Source: an uncultured Holophagaceae bacterium
GTDB lineage: Bacteria > Acidobacteriota > Holophagae > Holophagales > Holophagaceae
Direction: 5' to 3'
Assembly (NCBI GenBank): GCA_903890595.1
Contig: CAITBU010000362.1
Coordinates: 1-8,140 of the forward strand
Length of the DNA: 8,140 nt
Part shown: in pieces, positions 1 to 6,513 of the stretch
Layout of the letters: each line of letters opens with the position of its first letter
How positions within the stretch are numbered: the first letter of the stretch is position 1
Translations under genes and position numbers: made by a program
Notes under the pieces: model-generated
Databases searched by the model: none
The model's input: the letters and a program-made list of their open reading frames with translations, nothing else
Told to the model about the DNA's origin: nothing

Positions 1-644
1 AGGCCGCTGCCAGAGCCGTCGGACAGGTCCTGATCGATGATGAGGAGGTCGGGTCGCTGGTTGCGGAGGCTTGCCAGCAGGTGCTCCTGGCTCCTCATGA
101 CCTGGACCTCCCAGCCCTCCTCAGCCAGGGTGTTCGCCATGTGGCTGTTGGGAATGCCCAAAGCATCCATGATCAGGATGCGGGGTGGGGCGCCTGGGAC
201 CACCTCCACCGGCGGGTCCTCCGCCTCGGGAGGCAGGGCCGCACGGAGCTGGCGAAGCAGCAGCAGGTTGCGAATCCGGGTCTTGAGCTCCAGGAGGTGG
301 GGCGGCTTGTTGAGGAAGTCATCAGCCCCCGCCTGGTAGCCGCCATCCTTGGCCTTGGCGCCCATCATGGTCAGGAGCACCACAGGGATGTCCTTTAGGG
401 CCGGGGTGGTCTTGATCTTCCGGCACAGCTCCAGTCCGCCCATGCCCGGCATGAAGATGTCCAGCAGCACCAGATCCGGGGGATCAGCCTGGAGGAGGAT
501 CCAGGCCGCCACACCACTCTCCACGGTCACCGTCTGGTAGCCGATCATCTTCAACTGGGCTTCCAGGTAGCGGAGGAAGACCACGTCGTCATCGACCACC
601 ATCACCTTCAGGTCCTGCGCCTGGCCGTCTCGTTCACTCTCCAT
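1..644 (-). CDS. Tandem-receiver response regulator, 3' end outside window
   Basis: This is the N-terminal 214 residues of a cytoplasmic response regulator; the stop lies beyond base 1. Residues about 12-130 form an intact receiver domain: acidic cluster D18-D20, phosphoacceptor D62 in LLDIFMPGMGG, T92, and K113 in NKP. After a Pro/Glu-rich linker (about 137-152), residues 154-214 begin a second receiver-like domain (RILIMDALGIP, then PDLLIIDQDLSDG). It keeps the aligned aspartate D204 but has only one acidic residue (D160, followed by Ala) where the metal-binding pair is expected, so it looks partly degenerate. The ATG at 644 has a strong ribosome-binding site, GGAGGA, 5 nt upstream. The gene lies 76 nt after the kinase gene on the same strand, so it is the likely final acceptor of that relay. 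A REC-REC start recalls PleD-like diguanylate cyclases, but the output domain is not in the window and its function is open. Confidence 0.88.
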   Translation of the reverse strand, partial: MESERDGQAQDLKVMVVDDDVVFLRYLEAQLKMIGYQTVTVESGVAAWILLQADPPDLVLLDIFMPGMGGLELCRKIKTTPALKDIPVVLLTMMGAKAKDGGYQAGADDFLNKPPHLLELKTRIRNLLLLRQLRAALPPEAEDPPVEVVPGAPPRILIMDALGIPNSHMANTLAEEGWEVQVMRSQEHLLASLRNQRPDLLIIDQDLSDGSGSG

Positions 645-720
645 CGTGTTCCTCCGCCTTTCGGCAACCCTCTCCCCAGCTTGGCATCAGGACTGGATCC
701 TTACCATGCGCCTTGGGACG

Positions 721-3486
721 TCATGGGACCAGGTCCTGCACCGCCGCTCGAAACGAATCAAAGGCACCAGGCAGGCTGGCCGCCCCGGCCTGGATGGGAA
801 CCGGGTCGCCGGCCTGCAGGGCCTGCTCCAGGGCCCGCACCTGCGCCAGCATCACGGCTGCGCCGACGGTGGCGCAGGAGCCCTTGAGCTGATGCGCACT
901 CATGGCAGCACCCTCAAAGTCCCCGGCCAGCACGGCGGCGGCCAGCAGAGCAAGCTGCTTAGGACAGTGTTCCACGAAGCTCCCCAGGACCATGCCTGCG
1001 GCCTCCCGGTTGCCCATCAGCCGCTGCAGCAACCCCGCCTGATCAAAGTCCCCGGACAGGGTGGGCTGAGCTGAGGACAGCGGGACCTGATCCGGCAGAA
1101 CCGGAGCAGGCTCGGTCCGTCCGGTTGCGCCCACGGCAGGGAGGTAGCGGTCCAGGATCGCCAGCAGGGCACCCGGTTCCAGTGGCTTCGTCAGGTAGTC
1201 GTTCATCCCCGCATCGAGGCAGCGCTGCCGGTCCTCAGACATGGCATGGGCGGTGAGGGCCACGACGGTGACCTGGGGATTCCGGACCCCCGATGTGGGG
1301 TTGCGCAGCGTGGCGGTGGCCTCCAGTCCATCCAGCTTCGGCATCTGGATGTCCATGAGGACCAGGTCGTAGTCGGCATTGCGGAGCGCCTGGATGGCCT
1401 CCATGCCATCACAAGCAACCTCGACGCACAGGTCCCAACCCCCCAGGATGGCCAGAGCCAGCTCCTGGTTCACGAGGTTGTCCTCCACCAGCAGGATGCG
1501 CTGCTGGTGGAAGTCTCGAGCGGTCGGAGTGGGCTCCGTGAAGGACGGACGCCGGGGCTCCGGGTCCTGGACGCTGAGGTGGAGCCGGGCGGTGAACCAG
1601 AACTCCGAGCCGACACCCTCCTCGCTGGAGCAGCCGATCTCCCCGCCCAGCAGGGTCGCCAGCTGACGCGAGATGGCCAGGCCCAGGCCGGTGCCGCCAA
1701 CCCGGCGGGTGGTCGAGCCATCCACCTGGCTGAAGGACTGGAAGAGGTCGCCCAGCTTGTTGGCGGGGATGCCGATGCCCGTGTCCTGCACCGAGAAGCG
1801 CAGCAGCACGTCTGGTCCGCCCAGGACCACTGGCTCCACCCGCACCACGACCTTCCCCCGGTGCGTGAAGTTGAGGGCATTGCCGACCAGATTCACAAGC
1901 ACCTGGCGCAGCCGCCGGGCGTCCCCTCGGAGGTGGCGGGGGGAGTCCGGGGCCAGGACCTGCAGATACTCGAGCCCCTTCTGCCGGGCCCGGCTGCCCA
2001 TCGGCAGGCCCACCTCGTCCAGGAGGCGCAACAGATCGAAGTCCTCTTCGGCCAGCTCAACCTTGCCCGCCTCCACCTTGGCCAGGTCCAGGATGTCGTT
2101 GATGAGAGAGAGCAGGGACTGCCCGCTGAGCCTGGCCATCTCAGCGTAGTGCCGCTGGACCTCGTCCAGCCCGGTCCCCATGAGGAGCCCGAGCATGCCG
2201 ATCACCCCATTCATCGGGGTGCGGATCTCGTGGCTCATGTTCGCCAGGAACTCGCTCTTGGCCCTGCTGGCCGCCACGGCCAGATCCCGGGCCTCCCGGA
2301 GGGCCCGCTCGCCCTCCTTGCGCTCCGTGATGTCGATGTCGATGCCGAGCAGCCGGGCGGCGCTCCCGCTCTCATCCCAGGCCGTCACCCGGCCAGAGGA
2401 GAGGAGCCACCGCCAGCTGCCATCCTTGTGGCGCATCCGGAGCTCCACCTGATAGGCCGGGAGCACCCCCGTGGCGTTCTGCCGGAAGGCCTCCCGGGCC
2501 CGGGCCAGATCCTCCGGATGGACCAGGGAGCTCCAGACATCATGGGCATCGGCCAGATCGCCCCGCTTGTAGCCCAGCATGGCCAGCCACTGGTCGCTGA
2601 AGTCGGTGCGGTCCAGCTGGGTGTTCCAGTCCCAGTGCCCCATCCGGGAAGCGTCCATGGCCATCCGGAGCTGCTCCTGGCTGGTCCGGAGGGCATCCTC
2701 CATGGCCCGACGCTCCGTGATGTCGGTGCGGATGGCGATGTAGCCAAGGGGGCGATCCCCTTCCATCTGGCTGGGCAGGATGGTCGCCGCTACCCAGTAG
2801 AGGTGGCCATCCTTGGCGCGGTTGCATATCTCACCGTGCCAGGCCTTCCCGGCCTTAATAGTGGCCCACAGGTCCTGGAAGAACGCCCGGGGGTGCTGGC
2901 CTGAGCTGACCAGCCTGTGGTTGGCCCCGATGAGCTCGCTCCGTGCATACCCACTCGTTTCGCAGAACTTGTCATTGGCATAGACAATCGTCCCCTCCAC
3001 GTCGGTGACCGTGACGATGGCGTGCTCATCCAGGGCGAGCTTCTGCTGTTCCAGCTCTCGGAGGGCCTTTCTCCGGTCTGCCAGCAGGTCGGCCATGAGG
3101 CTGGTCAGCCGCATGAGGTCGTTGATTTCAGAACCGATCTCCTCCCGCCCCTGGGAGCGCAGGAGTTCGTTGGCTGTGGTCCGCAGAGACAGGACGATCC
3201 GGGCCTGGGCCTCGGCAACCTCCCGCAGCCGATCATTGGCCTGGAGCAGTTCCTCCGAGCTGAGGTTGAGGCTCCGGATCCGGAGCTCCTGGTCCCGGTC
3301 ATGCTGGGCGTAGGTGGACTCCACCCGCGCCAGGAAGCTCCCAAACCCTCGGCAGAGCCGCTGGACAGAGGGCGGCAGGGACGGGTCAGCGTCCACCCGA
3401 CGCAGGTCCTCCAGGAGGTCTGCAACCCCCTGCTGATCCGGCAGGACCAGGGCACGCTTGAGCTGCCGCTCCAGGAGGCGTTGCAA
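721..3486 (-). CDS. Soluble PAS-PAS hybrid histidine kinase with REC and Hpt domains
   Basis: A 921-residue cytoplasmic sensor kinase with no membrane segment. Numbered from the TTG start: residues 1-145 are mostly charged and helical, probably coiled coil (includes LNLSSEELLQANDRLREV); PAS 1 is about 150-257, ending RTDITERR; PAS 2 is about 275-390, ending DIDITERK and rich in Trp like PAS_3 folds. Next come HisKA with H419 in FLANMSHEIRTPMNG and HATPase_c with N536 (N box), DTGIGI (G1, D568) and GGTGLGL (G2, 597-603). A receiver follows with E668/D669, D712 (LVLMDIQMPKLDG), T745 and K767, then an Hpt domain with H865 in SAHQLKGS. It therefore holds a complete His-Asp-His relay whose last step should phosphorylate a separate regulator. 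I prefer the TTG at 3486: GGGGAG lies 8 nt upstream, it is 2 nt after the FIST stop, and it places QRLLERQLKR at the N terminus, as I recall for FIST-linked kinases. A GTG at 3540 would add 18 residues and overlap FIST by 52 nt. Confidence 0.93.
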   Translation of the reverse strand: MQRLLERQLKRALVLPDQQGVADLLEDLRRVDADPSLPPSVQRLCRGFGSFLARVESTYAQHDRDQELRIRSLNLSSEELLQANDRLREVAEAQARIVLSLRTTANELLRSQGREEIGSEINDLMRLTSLMADLLADRRKALRELEQQKLALDEHAIVTVTDVEGTIVYANDKFCETSGYARSELIGANHRLVSSGQHPRAFFQDLWATIKAGKAWHGEICNRAKDGHLYWVAATILPSQMEGDRPLGYIAIRTDITERRAMEDALRTSQEQLRMAMDASRMGHWDWNTQLDRTDFSDQWLAMLGYKRGDLADAHDVWSSLVHPEDLARAREAFRQNATGVLPAYQVELRMRHKDGSWRWLLSSGRVTAWDESGSAARLLGIDIDITERKEGERALREARDLAVAASRAKSEFLANMSHEIRTPMNGVIGMLGLLMGTGLDEVQRHYAEMARLSGQSLLSLINDILDLAKVEAGKVELAEEDFDLLRLLDEVGLPMGSRARQKGLEYLQVLAPDSPRHLRGDARRLRQVLVNLVGNALNFTHRGKVVVRVEPVVLGGPDVLLRFSVQDTGIGIPANKLGDLFQSFSQVDGSTTRRVGGTGLGLAISRQLATLLGGEIGCSSEEGVGSEFWFTARLHLSVQDPEPRRPSFTEPTPTARDFHQQRILLVEDNLVNQELALAILGGWDLCVEVACDGMEAIQALRNADYDLVLMDIQMPKLDGLEATATLRNPTSGVRNPQVTVVALTAHAMSEDRQRCLDAGMNDYLTKPLEPGALLAILDRYLPAVGATGRTEPAPVLPDQVPLSSAQPTLSGDFDQAGLLQRLMGNREAAGMVLGSFVEHCPKQLALLAAAVLAGDFEGAAMSAHQLKGSCATVGAAVMLAQVRALEQALQAGDPVPIQAGAASLPGAFDSFRAAVQDLVP

Positions 3487-3488
3487 GG

Positions 3489-4634
3489 CTAGCGCTCCCC
3501 GATGCAGGTGACGGTCATGGTCTGGTTGTGGAGCTTGCACTCGGTTCCGCCCAGGGGTGCGAACTCGCCGTAGGAGTAGAACCCGGCAAGGGTCGTGGCT
3601 TTCCCGAGTGCTGCGCCCACCACTTCGATCTCTTCCTCGACCGCATCGCCCATCACCAGGCGGCGCCCCACGCAGCTGACCAGGAGTCCCAATCTCTGCC
3701 CTGCCCCACCCGACTGTGGGGTTCCAGCCAGCTGGGCGGCCTGTTCGGCACCATCCACCAGATCATCTGTGGAGGCATGCATGAGCCGCAGGAAGCCGCC
3801 GGCTTCGATGTCCCCGGCCAGTACCAGGTAGCCCTCGGCTTCGTTCACCCCCAGGATGGTCCGGATGAGCCCTACGCTGCCGCGTTCCGGGTCCAGGAGC
3901 TCGAGGGGAAAGAGGAGGCCCGAGTTGGGCAACCCCTTGGCGTGTTCCCCCAGGTAGCGCTTGTACACGTTCAGGGCGGGTTCCCCATCCAGTTCGTAGA
4001 GGATGTTCTCCTTGCTGTGGGTTATTTTTCGGGCGGGTCCGAAGGGAGCCCAGCCGCCGCAGGAGCCGTGGGACAGGATCAGATCTGTTCCGTACAGACC
4101 CACCGCCACCGCACCCTCCTTCGAGACCCCGGAGGGCCCGAGCGTCAAGGTCTCCACAAAGGCCCCATCGTCGCCCGCCAAGCCGCCAGAGATGGGCACC
4201 TGGTCCCCGACCTGGGAGGCCAAGCCGGCCAGGATGGCGCTGCCATTCACCCCGACGCCCTTGGCGAAGAGGAGGACAGCGCACAGGTTTGGTCCCTGCA
4301 GGGCCGCCCCGAGTGCGACGCCAGCACTCCGGCAGCTGTCCATGCTGGCAATGGCCGCTTCCACCACGCGGACGGCAACATCACCTTGGAACTTCACCGC
4401 GGTGAGCACACACGTCTGCTCGGAGACACCCCGGTCACTGATCTCTCCCGCCGTGGAGCACCCCACCAGGGGAACCCCCGGAAAGGCTCCCTGGAGCTGA
4501 GCAAAGTAGTCCGGGGAGCGCAGGCAGGAGACACTGCCGAAGACCAGAAGCAGCTGCGGCCCCAGCTCAGCCAGGGGCAGAAGGTGCCCTCCATCCAAGG
4601 GGGCGGAGCCATGCAACGCTTGGCGACATTCCAT
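3489..4634 (-). CDS. FIST-domain (FIST_N + FIST_C) cytoplasmic sensory protein
   Basis: A 381-residue soluble protein with no signal peptide or membrane helix. FIST proteins are predicted small-ligand sensors that work with signalling proteins; the ligand is unknown (amino acids have been proposed for the family). The N-terminal FIST domain (about 25-215) has the hallmark GCSTAGEIS at 58-66 and the GGLAGDDGAF stretch at 150-159. The join to FIST_C carries SHGSCGGWAPFGP at 188-200, then ENILYELDGEPALNVYKRYLG. FIST_C (about 220-380) includes IRTILGVNEAEGYLVLAGDI, RLMHAS, SCVGRR and, near the end, FYSYGEFAPLGGTECKLHNQ. The ATG at 4634 is preceded by AAAGGAA at a 4-nt spacing. An in-frame ATG at 4742 would add 36 low-complexity residues rich in Pro, which do not look like FIST. 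The kinase gene follows after 2 nt, so FIST probably supplies the input signal to it. The protein carries no catalytic output domain of its own. Confidence 0.95.
   Translation of the reverse strand: MECRQALHGSAPLDGGHLLPLAELGPQLLLVFGSVSCLRSPDYFAQLQGAFPGVPLVGCSTAGEISDRGVSEQTCVLTAVKFQGDVAVRVVEAAIASMDSCRSAGVALGAALQGPNLCAVLLFAKGVGVNGSAILAGLASQVGDQVPISGGLAGDDGAFVETLTLGPSGVSKEGAVAVGLYGTDLILSHGSCGGWAPFGPARKITHSKENILYELDGEPALNVYKRYLGEHAKGLPNSGLLFPLELLDPERGSVGLIRTILGVNEAEGYLVLAGDIEAGGFLRLMHASTDDLVDGAEQAAQLAGTPQSGGAGQRLGLLVSCVGRRLVMGDAVEEEIEVVGAALGKATTLAGFYSYGEFAPLGGTECKLHNQTMTVTCIGER
3495..3500 (-). promoter_or_regulatory. Ribosome-binding site deciding the kinase TTG start
   Basis: On the minus strand GGGGAG lies within the last codons of the FIST gene, 8 nt before the TTG at 3486. 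The FIST stop (TAG, 3491-3489) falls between site and start. This supports a TTG start reached by ribosomes that have just finished FIST, so the two proteins are probably made in linked amounts. The upstream GTG at 3540 has only a weaker purine stretch (GGCGGAA) before it. Confidence 0.5.
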
Positions 4635-4770
4635 GGGGTTCCTTTCGGCGGCTGGAGCAGGACCAGATAATTCAGATGGGTTACGGGGCGAGGGTGGGTG
4701 CTGGCAGGGTGCTATCCCTGGCCGGAGGTCCCAAACGGACATACAGTTGCATCTCTCTTGGATGCCGGAG
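4635..4770 (-). other. 136-bp spacer before the FIST gene with two small dyads
   Basis: This is the longest non-coding gap in the window. Just past the stop of the upstream response regulator is an inverted repeat, GCATC/GATGC, at 4749-4753 and 4761-4765 with a 7-nt loop. A second, CAGGG/CCCTG, lies at 4705-4709 and 4716-4720 with a 6-nt loop. Neither is followed by a T-run on the minus strand, so neither is a typical intrinsic terminator. I see no convincing -35/-10 pair and no sigma-54 GG/GC element. The gap may hold a secondary promoter or operator for FIST and the kinase, or may simply be read through. Confidence 0.35.
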
Positions 4771-5637
4771 CTACACCAGCCATCTCTGGCGAAGGGCCTC
4801 CAGGTTGTCCTCCAGTCGCATGATCCGGGGGCGCAGCCCCTGGTAGCTGCCAGGCATCCCTGGACGGCTGTCGGCCAGGAGGGTGGTCCTGAAAAACTCC
4901 ATGTTCACAGCCAGCACGCTGACAGAGATGGCGAACTCGGCCTCTGCCTGGGCCCTACTCCCAGTCTCAAACATTAGCTTTGCAAGCAGATAGGTTGCAT
5001 GGATGGTCTGCTTCTTGGAGTTGACCCGATCATCTAGGTACAGGATCGCCCGTGGATTGTTCTCATCGAAGAAGCCGCGGACCCTCCCGATCCAGTATTC
5101 GGCCCGGCGCTGGGCTGGGGAGATTTCCAGCCGCGGGGGCAGCGGCGCAGGGGGTGGAGCGGAGGCGGCCGGCTCCACCAGGCCGAGCCGCTCCTGCTCC
5201 GGCTGGCTCAGGAGCCTCCGAAGGCGGGCCAGGGCCGCCTCCATGGCGACCTGGTCGGGCCCGTGGGCCACCCGTTTGCGGAAGCAGGCCTGAATGGCGT
5301 CCACCAGCTCCGAGGGGTGGAAGGGCTTCGTGAGGAAGTCATCGGCACCGGCGGTCATGCCCCGGCGATGGGTCTGCCGGTCCGCTTGGGACGTCAGGAA
5401 GATAAAGGGCAGCCGGGCCAGGCGAGGTTCCAGCTGCGCCGCGGCCAGGACCCCGAAACCGTCCAGACCAGGCATGACGATGTCGCAGACCACCAGGTCC
5501 GGGGGCTGGGCCCGCAGCATGGCAAGCCCCTCCTCACCGTTTTTCGCGCTCTCTGTCTCGAACCCGAGGGTGCCCAGCAACAGCTCCGTCCCCAGGAGAA
5601 CGGTGGGGTCGTCGTCGATGATGAGGATCCGTGGCAT
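4771..5637 (-). CDS. Response regulator: receiver domain plus unrecognised C-terminal region
   Basis: A 288-residue cytoplasmic protein. Residues 1-122 are a complete receiver domain: D8-D10 acidic cluster, phosphoacceptor D52 in VVCDIVMPGLDG, T82 (FIFLTSQ), and K104 in TKPFHPSE. A charged helical stretch (123-150, possibly coiled coil) leads to a Pro/Ala-rich linker (about 155-170). The remaining ~115 residues (174-288) match no output domain I recognise: no helix-turn-helix, GGDEF, EAL, HD-GYP or ATPase motifs. They look helical, with motifs such as EYWIGRVRGFFDENNP and RAILYLDDRVNSKKQTIHA, then an Ala/Glu-rich repeat-like helix and a basic, Leu-rich C terminus. A protein-protein interaction role is possible but is only inference. 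The ATG at 5637 has a weak ribosome-binding site (GGAG about 13 nt upstream). The gene lies 45 nt after the HIT gene and 136 nt before FIST, so it is a candidate phosphate acceptor for the neighbouring kinase. Confidence 0.9.
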   Translation of the reverse strand: MPRILIIDDDPTVLLGTELLLGTLGFETESAKNGEEGLAMLRAQPPDLVVCDIVMPGLDGFGVLAAAQLEPRLARLPFIFLTSQADRQTHRRGMTAGADDFLTKPFHPSELVDAIQACFRKRVAHGPDQVAMEAALARLRRLLSQPEQERLGLVEPAASAPPPAPLPPRLEISPAQRRAEYWIGRVRGFFDENNPRAILYLDDRVNSKKQTIHATYLLAKLMFETGSRAQAEAEFAISVSVLAVNMEFFRTTLLADSRPGMPGSYQGLRPRIMRLEDNLEALRQRWLV

Positions 5638-5670
5638 GGGGTGGAGAGCTCCGCGTTAGGGATTCATTGT

Positions 5671-5679
5671 GGGGGGGGG
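5671..5679. repeat. Homopolymer run of nine G (C on the coding strand) in a gene leader
   Basis: Nine consecutive G on the plus strand lie in the 45-bp gap between the HIT stop and the response-regulator start, 33 bp upstream of that ATG. On the sense strand the run is C9. No other homopolymer of this length stood out on reading the window. Runs of this kind can slip during replication, changing promoter or leader spacing. They are also prone to sequencing error, so the exact count is uncertain. Confidence 0.7.
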
Positions 5680-5682
5680 AGC

Positions 5683-6027
5683 CTAGCGGCACACGCGGCC
5701 CAGGGGCTTCCCCCCGACCAAGTGGAAGTGAAGATGGAACACCACCTGCCCCGCATCGGGCCCGCAGTTGCTGATCAGGCGCCAGCCACCTTCTGCCACG
5801 CCCTGCTCCTGGGCCAGCTGGGCGGCCAGGGCTGGAATGCGCGCGGCGGCGGCGGCGGTCTCCGGGGTGAGGTCCGCCAGACCAGCGCAGTGGGCCTTGG
5901 GAATGATGAGCAGGTGCACCGGGGCCTGCGGGAAGATGTCTTTGAAGACGAGCAGGGTATCGTCTTCGTAGACGACTGCGGCGGGGATCTCCTTCCGTGC
6001 GATCTTGCAAAACAGGCATTCGCTCAT
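5683..6027 (-). CDS. HIT-family (HINT branch) nucleotide-binding hydrolase
   Basis: A 114-residue protein, the usual length for bacterial HINT proteins, which hydrolyse purine nucleoside phosphoramidates such as AMP-amine conjugates in the cytoplasm. The signature histidine triad is HLHFHLVGG, with H98, H100 and H102; H100 is expected to be the catalytic nucleophile. The N terminus SECLFCKIARKEIPA has the C4-x2-C7 pair seen in zinc-binding members of the family, and FKDIFPQAPVHLLIIPKAH matches the conserved core leading to the nucleotide pocket. The ATG at 6027 is preceded by GGGAGA at 6-nt spacing; the frame stays open further upstream, but that stretch lies antisense to trmL and RNA-coding genes beyond it and has no HIT-like sequence. 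It is the first gene of the leftward series, 45 nt before a response regulator. Its start is only 12 bp from the divergent trmL start. The link to signalling may be positional only. Confidence 0.95.
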   Translation of the reverse strand: MSECLFCKIARKEIPAAVVYEDDTLLVFKDIFPQAPVHLLIIPKAHCAGLADLTPETAAAAARIPALAAQLAQEQGVAEGGWRLISNCGPDAGQVVFHLHFHLVGGKPLGRVCR

Positions 6028-6039
6028 CGGGGTTCTCCC
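6028..6039. promoter_or_regulatory. 12-bp divergent inter-start segment serving both strands
   Basis: The start codons of the HIT gene (minus) and trmL (plus) face away from each other with only CGGGGTTCTCCC between them. On the minus strand it reads GGGAGA, a good ribosome-binding site 6 nt before the HIT ATG. On the plus strand GGGG lies 7 nt before the trmL ATG. The segment is too short to hold a promoter, so each gene's promoter must lie inside the other's coding sequence, or the transcripts start far upstream. The two 5' ends would then be complementary. Confidence 0.55.
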
Positions 6040-6495
6040 ATGTTCAACATCATTCTGCACCAGCCTGAGATTCCGCAGAACACCGGAAGCATCGGTCGCC
6101 TCTGCGTCAACAACGGTGCGAAGCTGCACCTCATCCATCCCCTGGGCTTCGACACCTCGGACGCCCAGGTGCGCCGGGCGGGCCTGGACTACTGGGAGAA
6201 GCTGGAGCCGCTCCACTACCCCGACTGGGCCGACTTCCTGGCCCGGAACCCGGCCCTGCGGCTCTGGTTCTTCTCCACCAAGGGCGCCCGCCGCCACACT
6301 CAGGTGCCCTGGGCCTATGGCGACGGCCTGGTCTTCGGGCGGGAGACCGTGGGCCTCCCCGAGGAGCTGCTCCAGGCGCACTCGGAGAGCCTCGTTCGCA
6401 TCCCCATGCTGGGCGACCACCACCGCAGCCTGAACCTTGCCCAAGCCGCAGCCATTGGCCTTTACGAAGCCCTGAGGCAGACTGAGAGCTGGTGA
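6040..6495 (+). CDS. trmL: tRNA (cytidine/uridine-2'-O-)-methyltransferase TrmL, SPOUT family
   Basis: A 151-residue protein that methylates the 2'-hydroxyl of the wobble nucleotide (position 34) of certain leucine tRNAs, using S-adenosylmethionine, in the cytoplasm. It matches the family from end to end: FNIILHQPEIPQNTGSIGRL at the N terminus, LHLIHPLGF, RRAGLDYWE, then the trefoil-knot SAM-binding motifs FGRETVGLPEELL (motif 2) and IPMLGDHHRSLNLAQAAAI (motif 3). The length is close to the roughly 155 residues of E. coli TrmL, so it is complete and has no extra RNA-binding domain. The ATG at 6040 is fixed by homology, since conserved sequence starts at residue 2. The open frame continues far upstream only as antisense to other genes. 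The B12-binding gene follows after 18 nt, suggesting a shared transcript. Confidence 0.95.
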   Translation: MFNIILHQPEIPQNTGSIGRLCVNNGAKLHLIHPLGFDTSDAQVRRAGLDYWEKLEPLHYPDWADFLARNPALRLWFFSTKGARRHTQVPWAYGDGLVFGRETVGLPEELLQAHSESLVRIPMLGDHHRSLNLAQAAAIGLYEALRQTESW

Positions 6496-6513
6496 ATCCC
6501 TCTGGAGCCTCCC

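Noticed and set aside
1246..2904. A 552-codon open frame on the plus strand opposite the kinase gene
   Set aside because: Its product is low-complexity (His/Pro/Gly/Leu-rich) with no recognisable motif, while the opposite strand encodes clear PAS, HisKA and ATPase motifs. Strong G/C bias at third positions removes antisense stops in such genomes.
3528..4670. A 380-codon open frame on the plus strand opposite the FIST gene
   Set aside because: It is antisense to the whole, well-supported FIST gene and its product has no family features. It is explained by the same codon bias.
4635..4742. A 36-residue N-terminal extension of FIST from the ATG at 4742
   Set aside because: The extra residues are Pro/Ser-rich and not FIST-like, and the ATG at 4634 has a strong ribosome-binding site.
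4749..4765. A possible intrinsic terminator after the first response regulator
   Set aside because: The stem is only 5 bp, is not particularly GC-rich, and has no T-run after it on the minus strand.
5656..5667. A minimal three-codon open frame (Met-Asn-Pro-stop) in the leader of the first response regulator
   Set aside because: It has no ribosome-binding site (a C-run precedes it), and a three-codon frame is expected by chance.
5263..6039. An N-terminal extension of TrmL from an upstream start
   Set aside because: The extension would be antisense to the HIT and response-regulator genes. TrmL homology begins immediately after the ATG at 6040.
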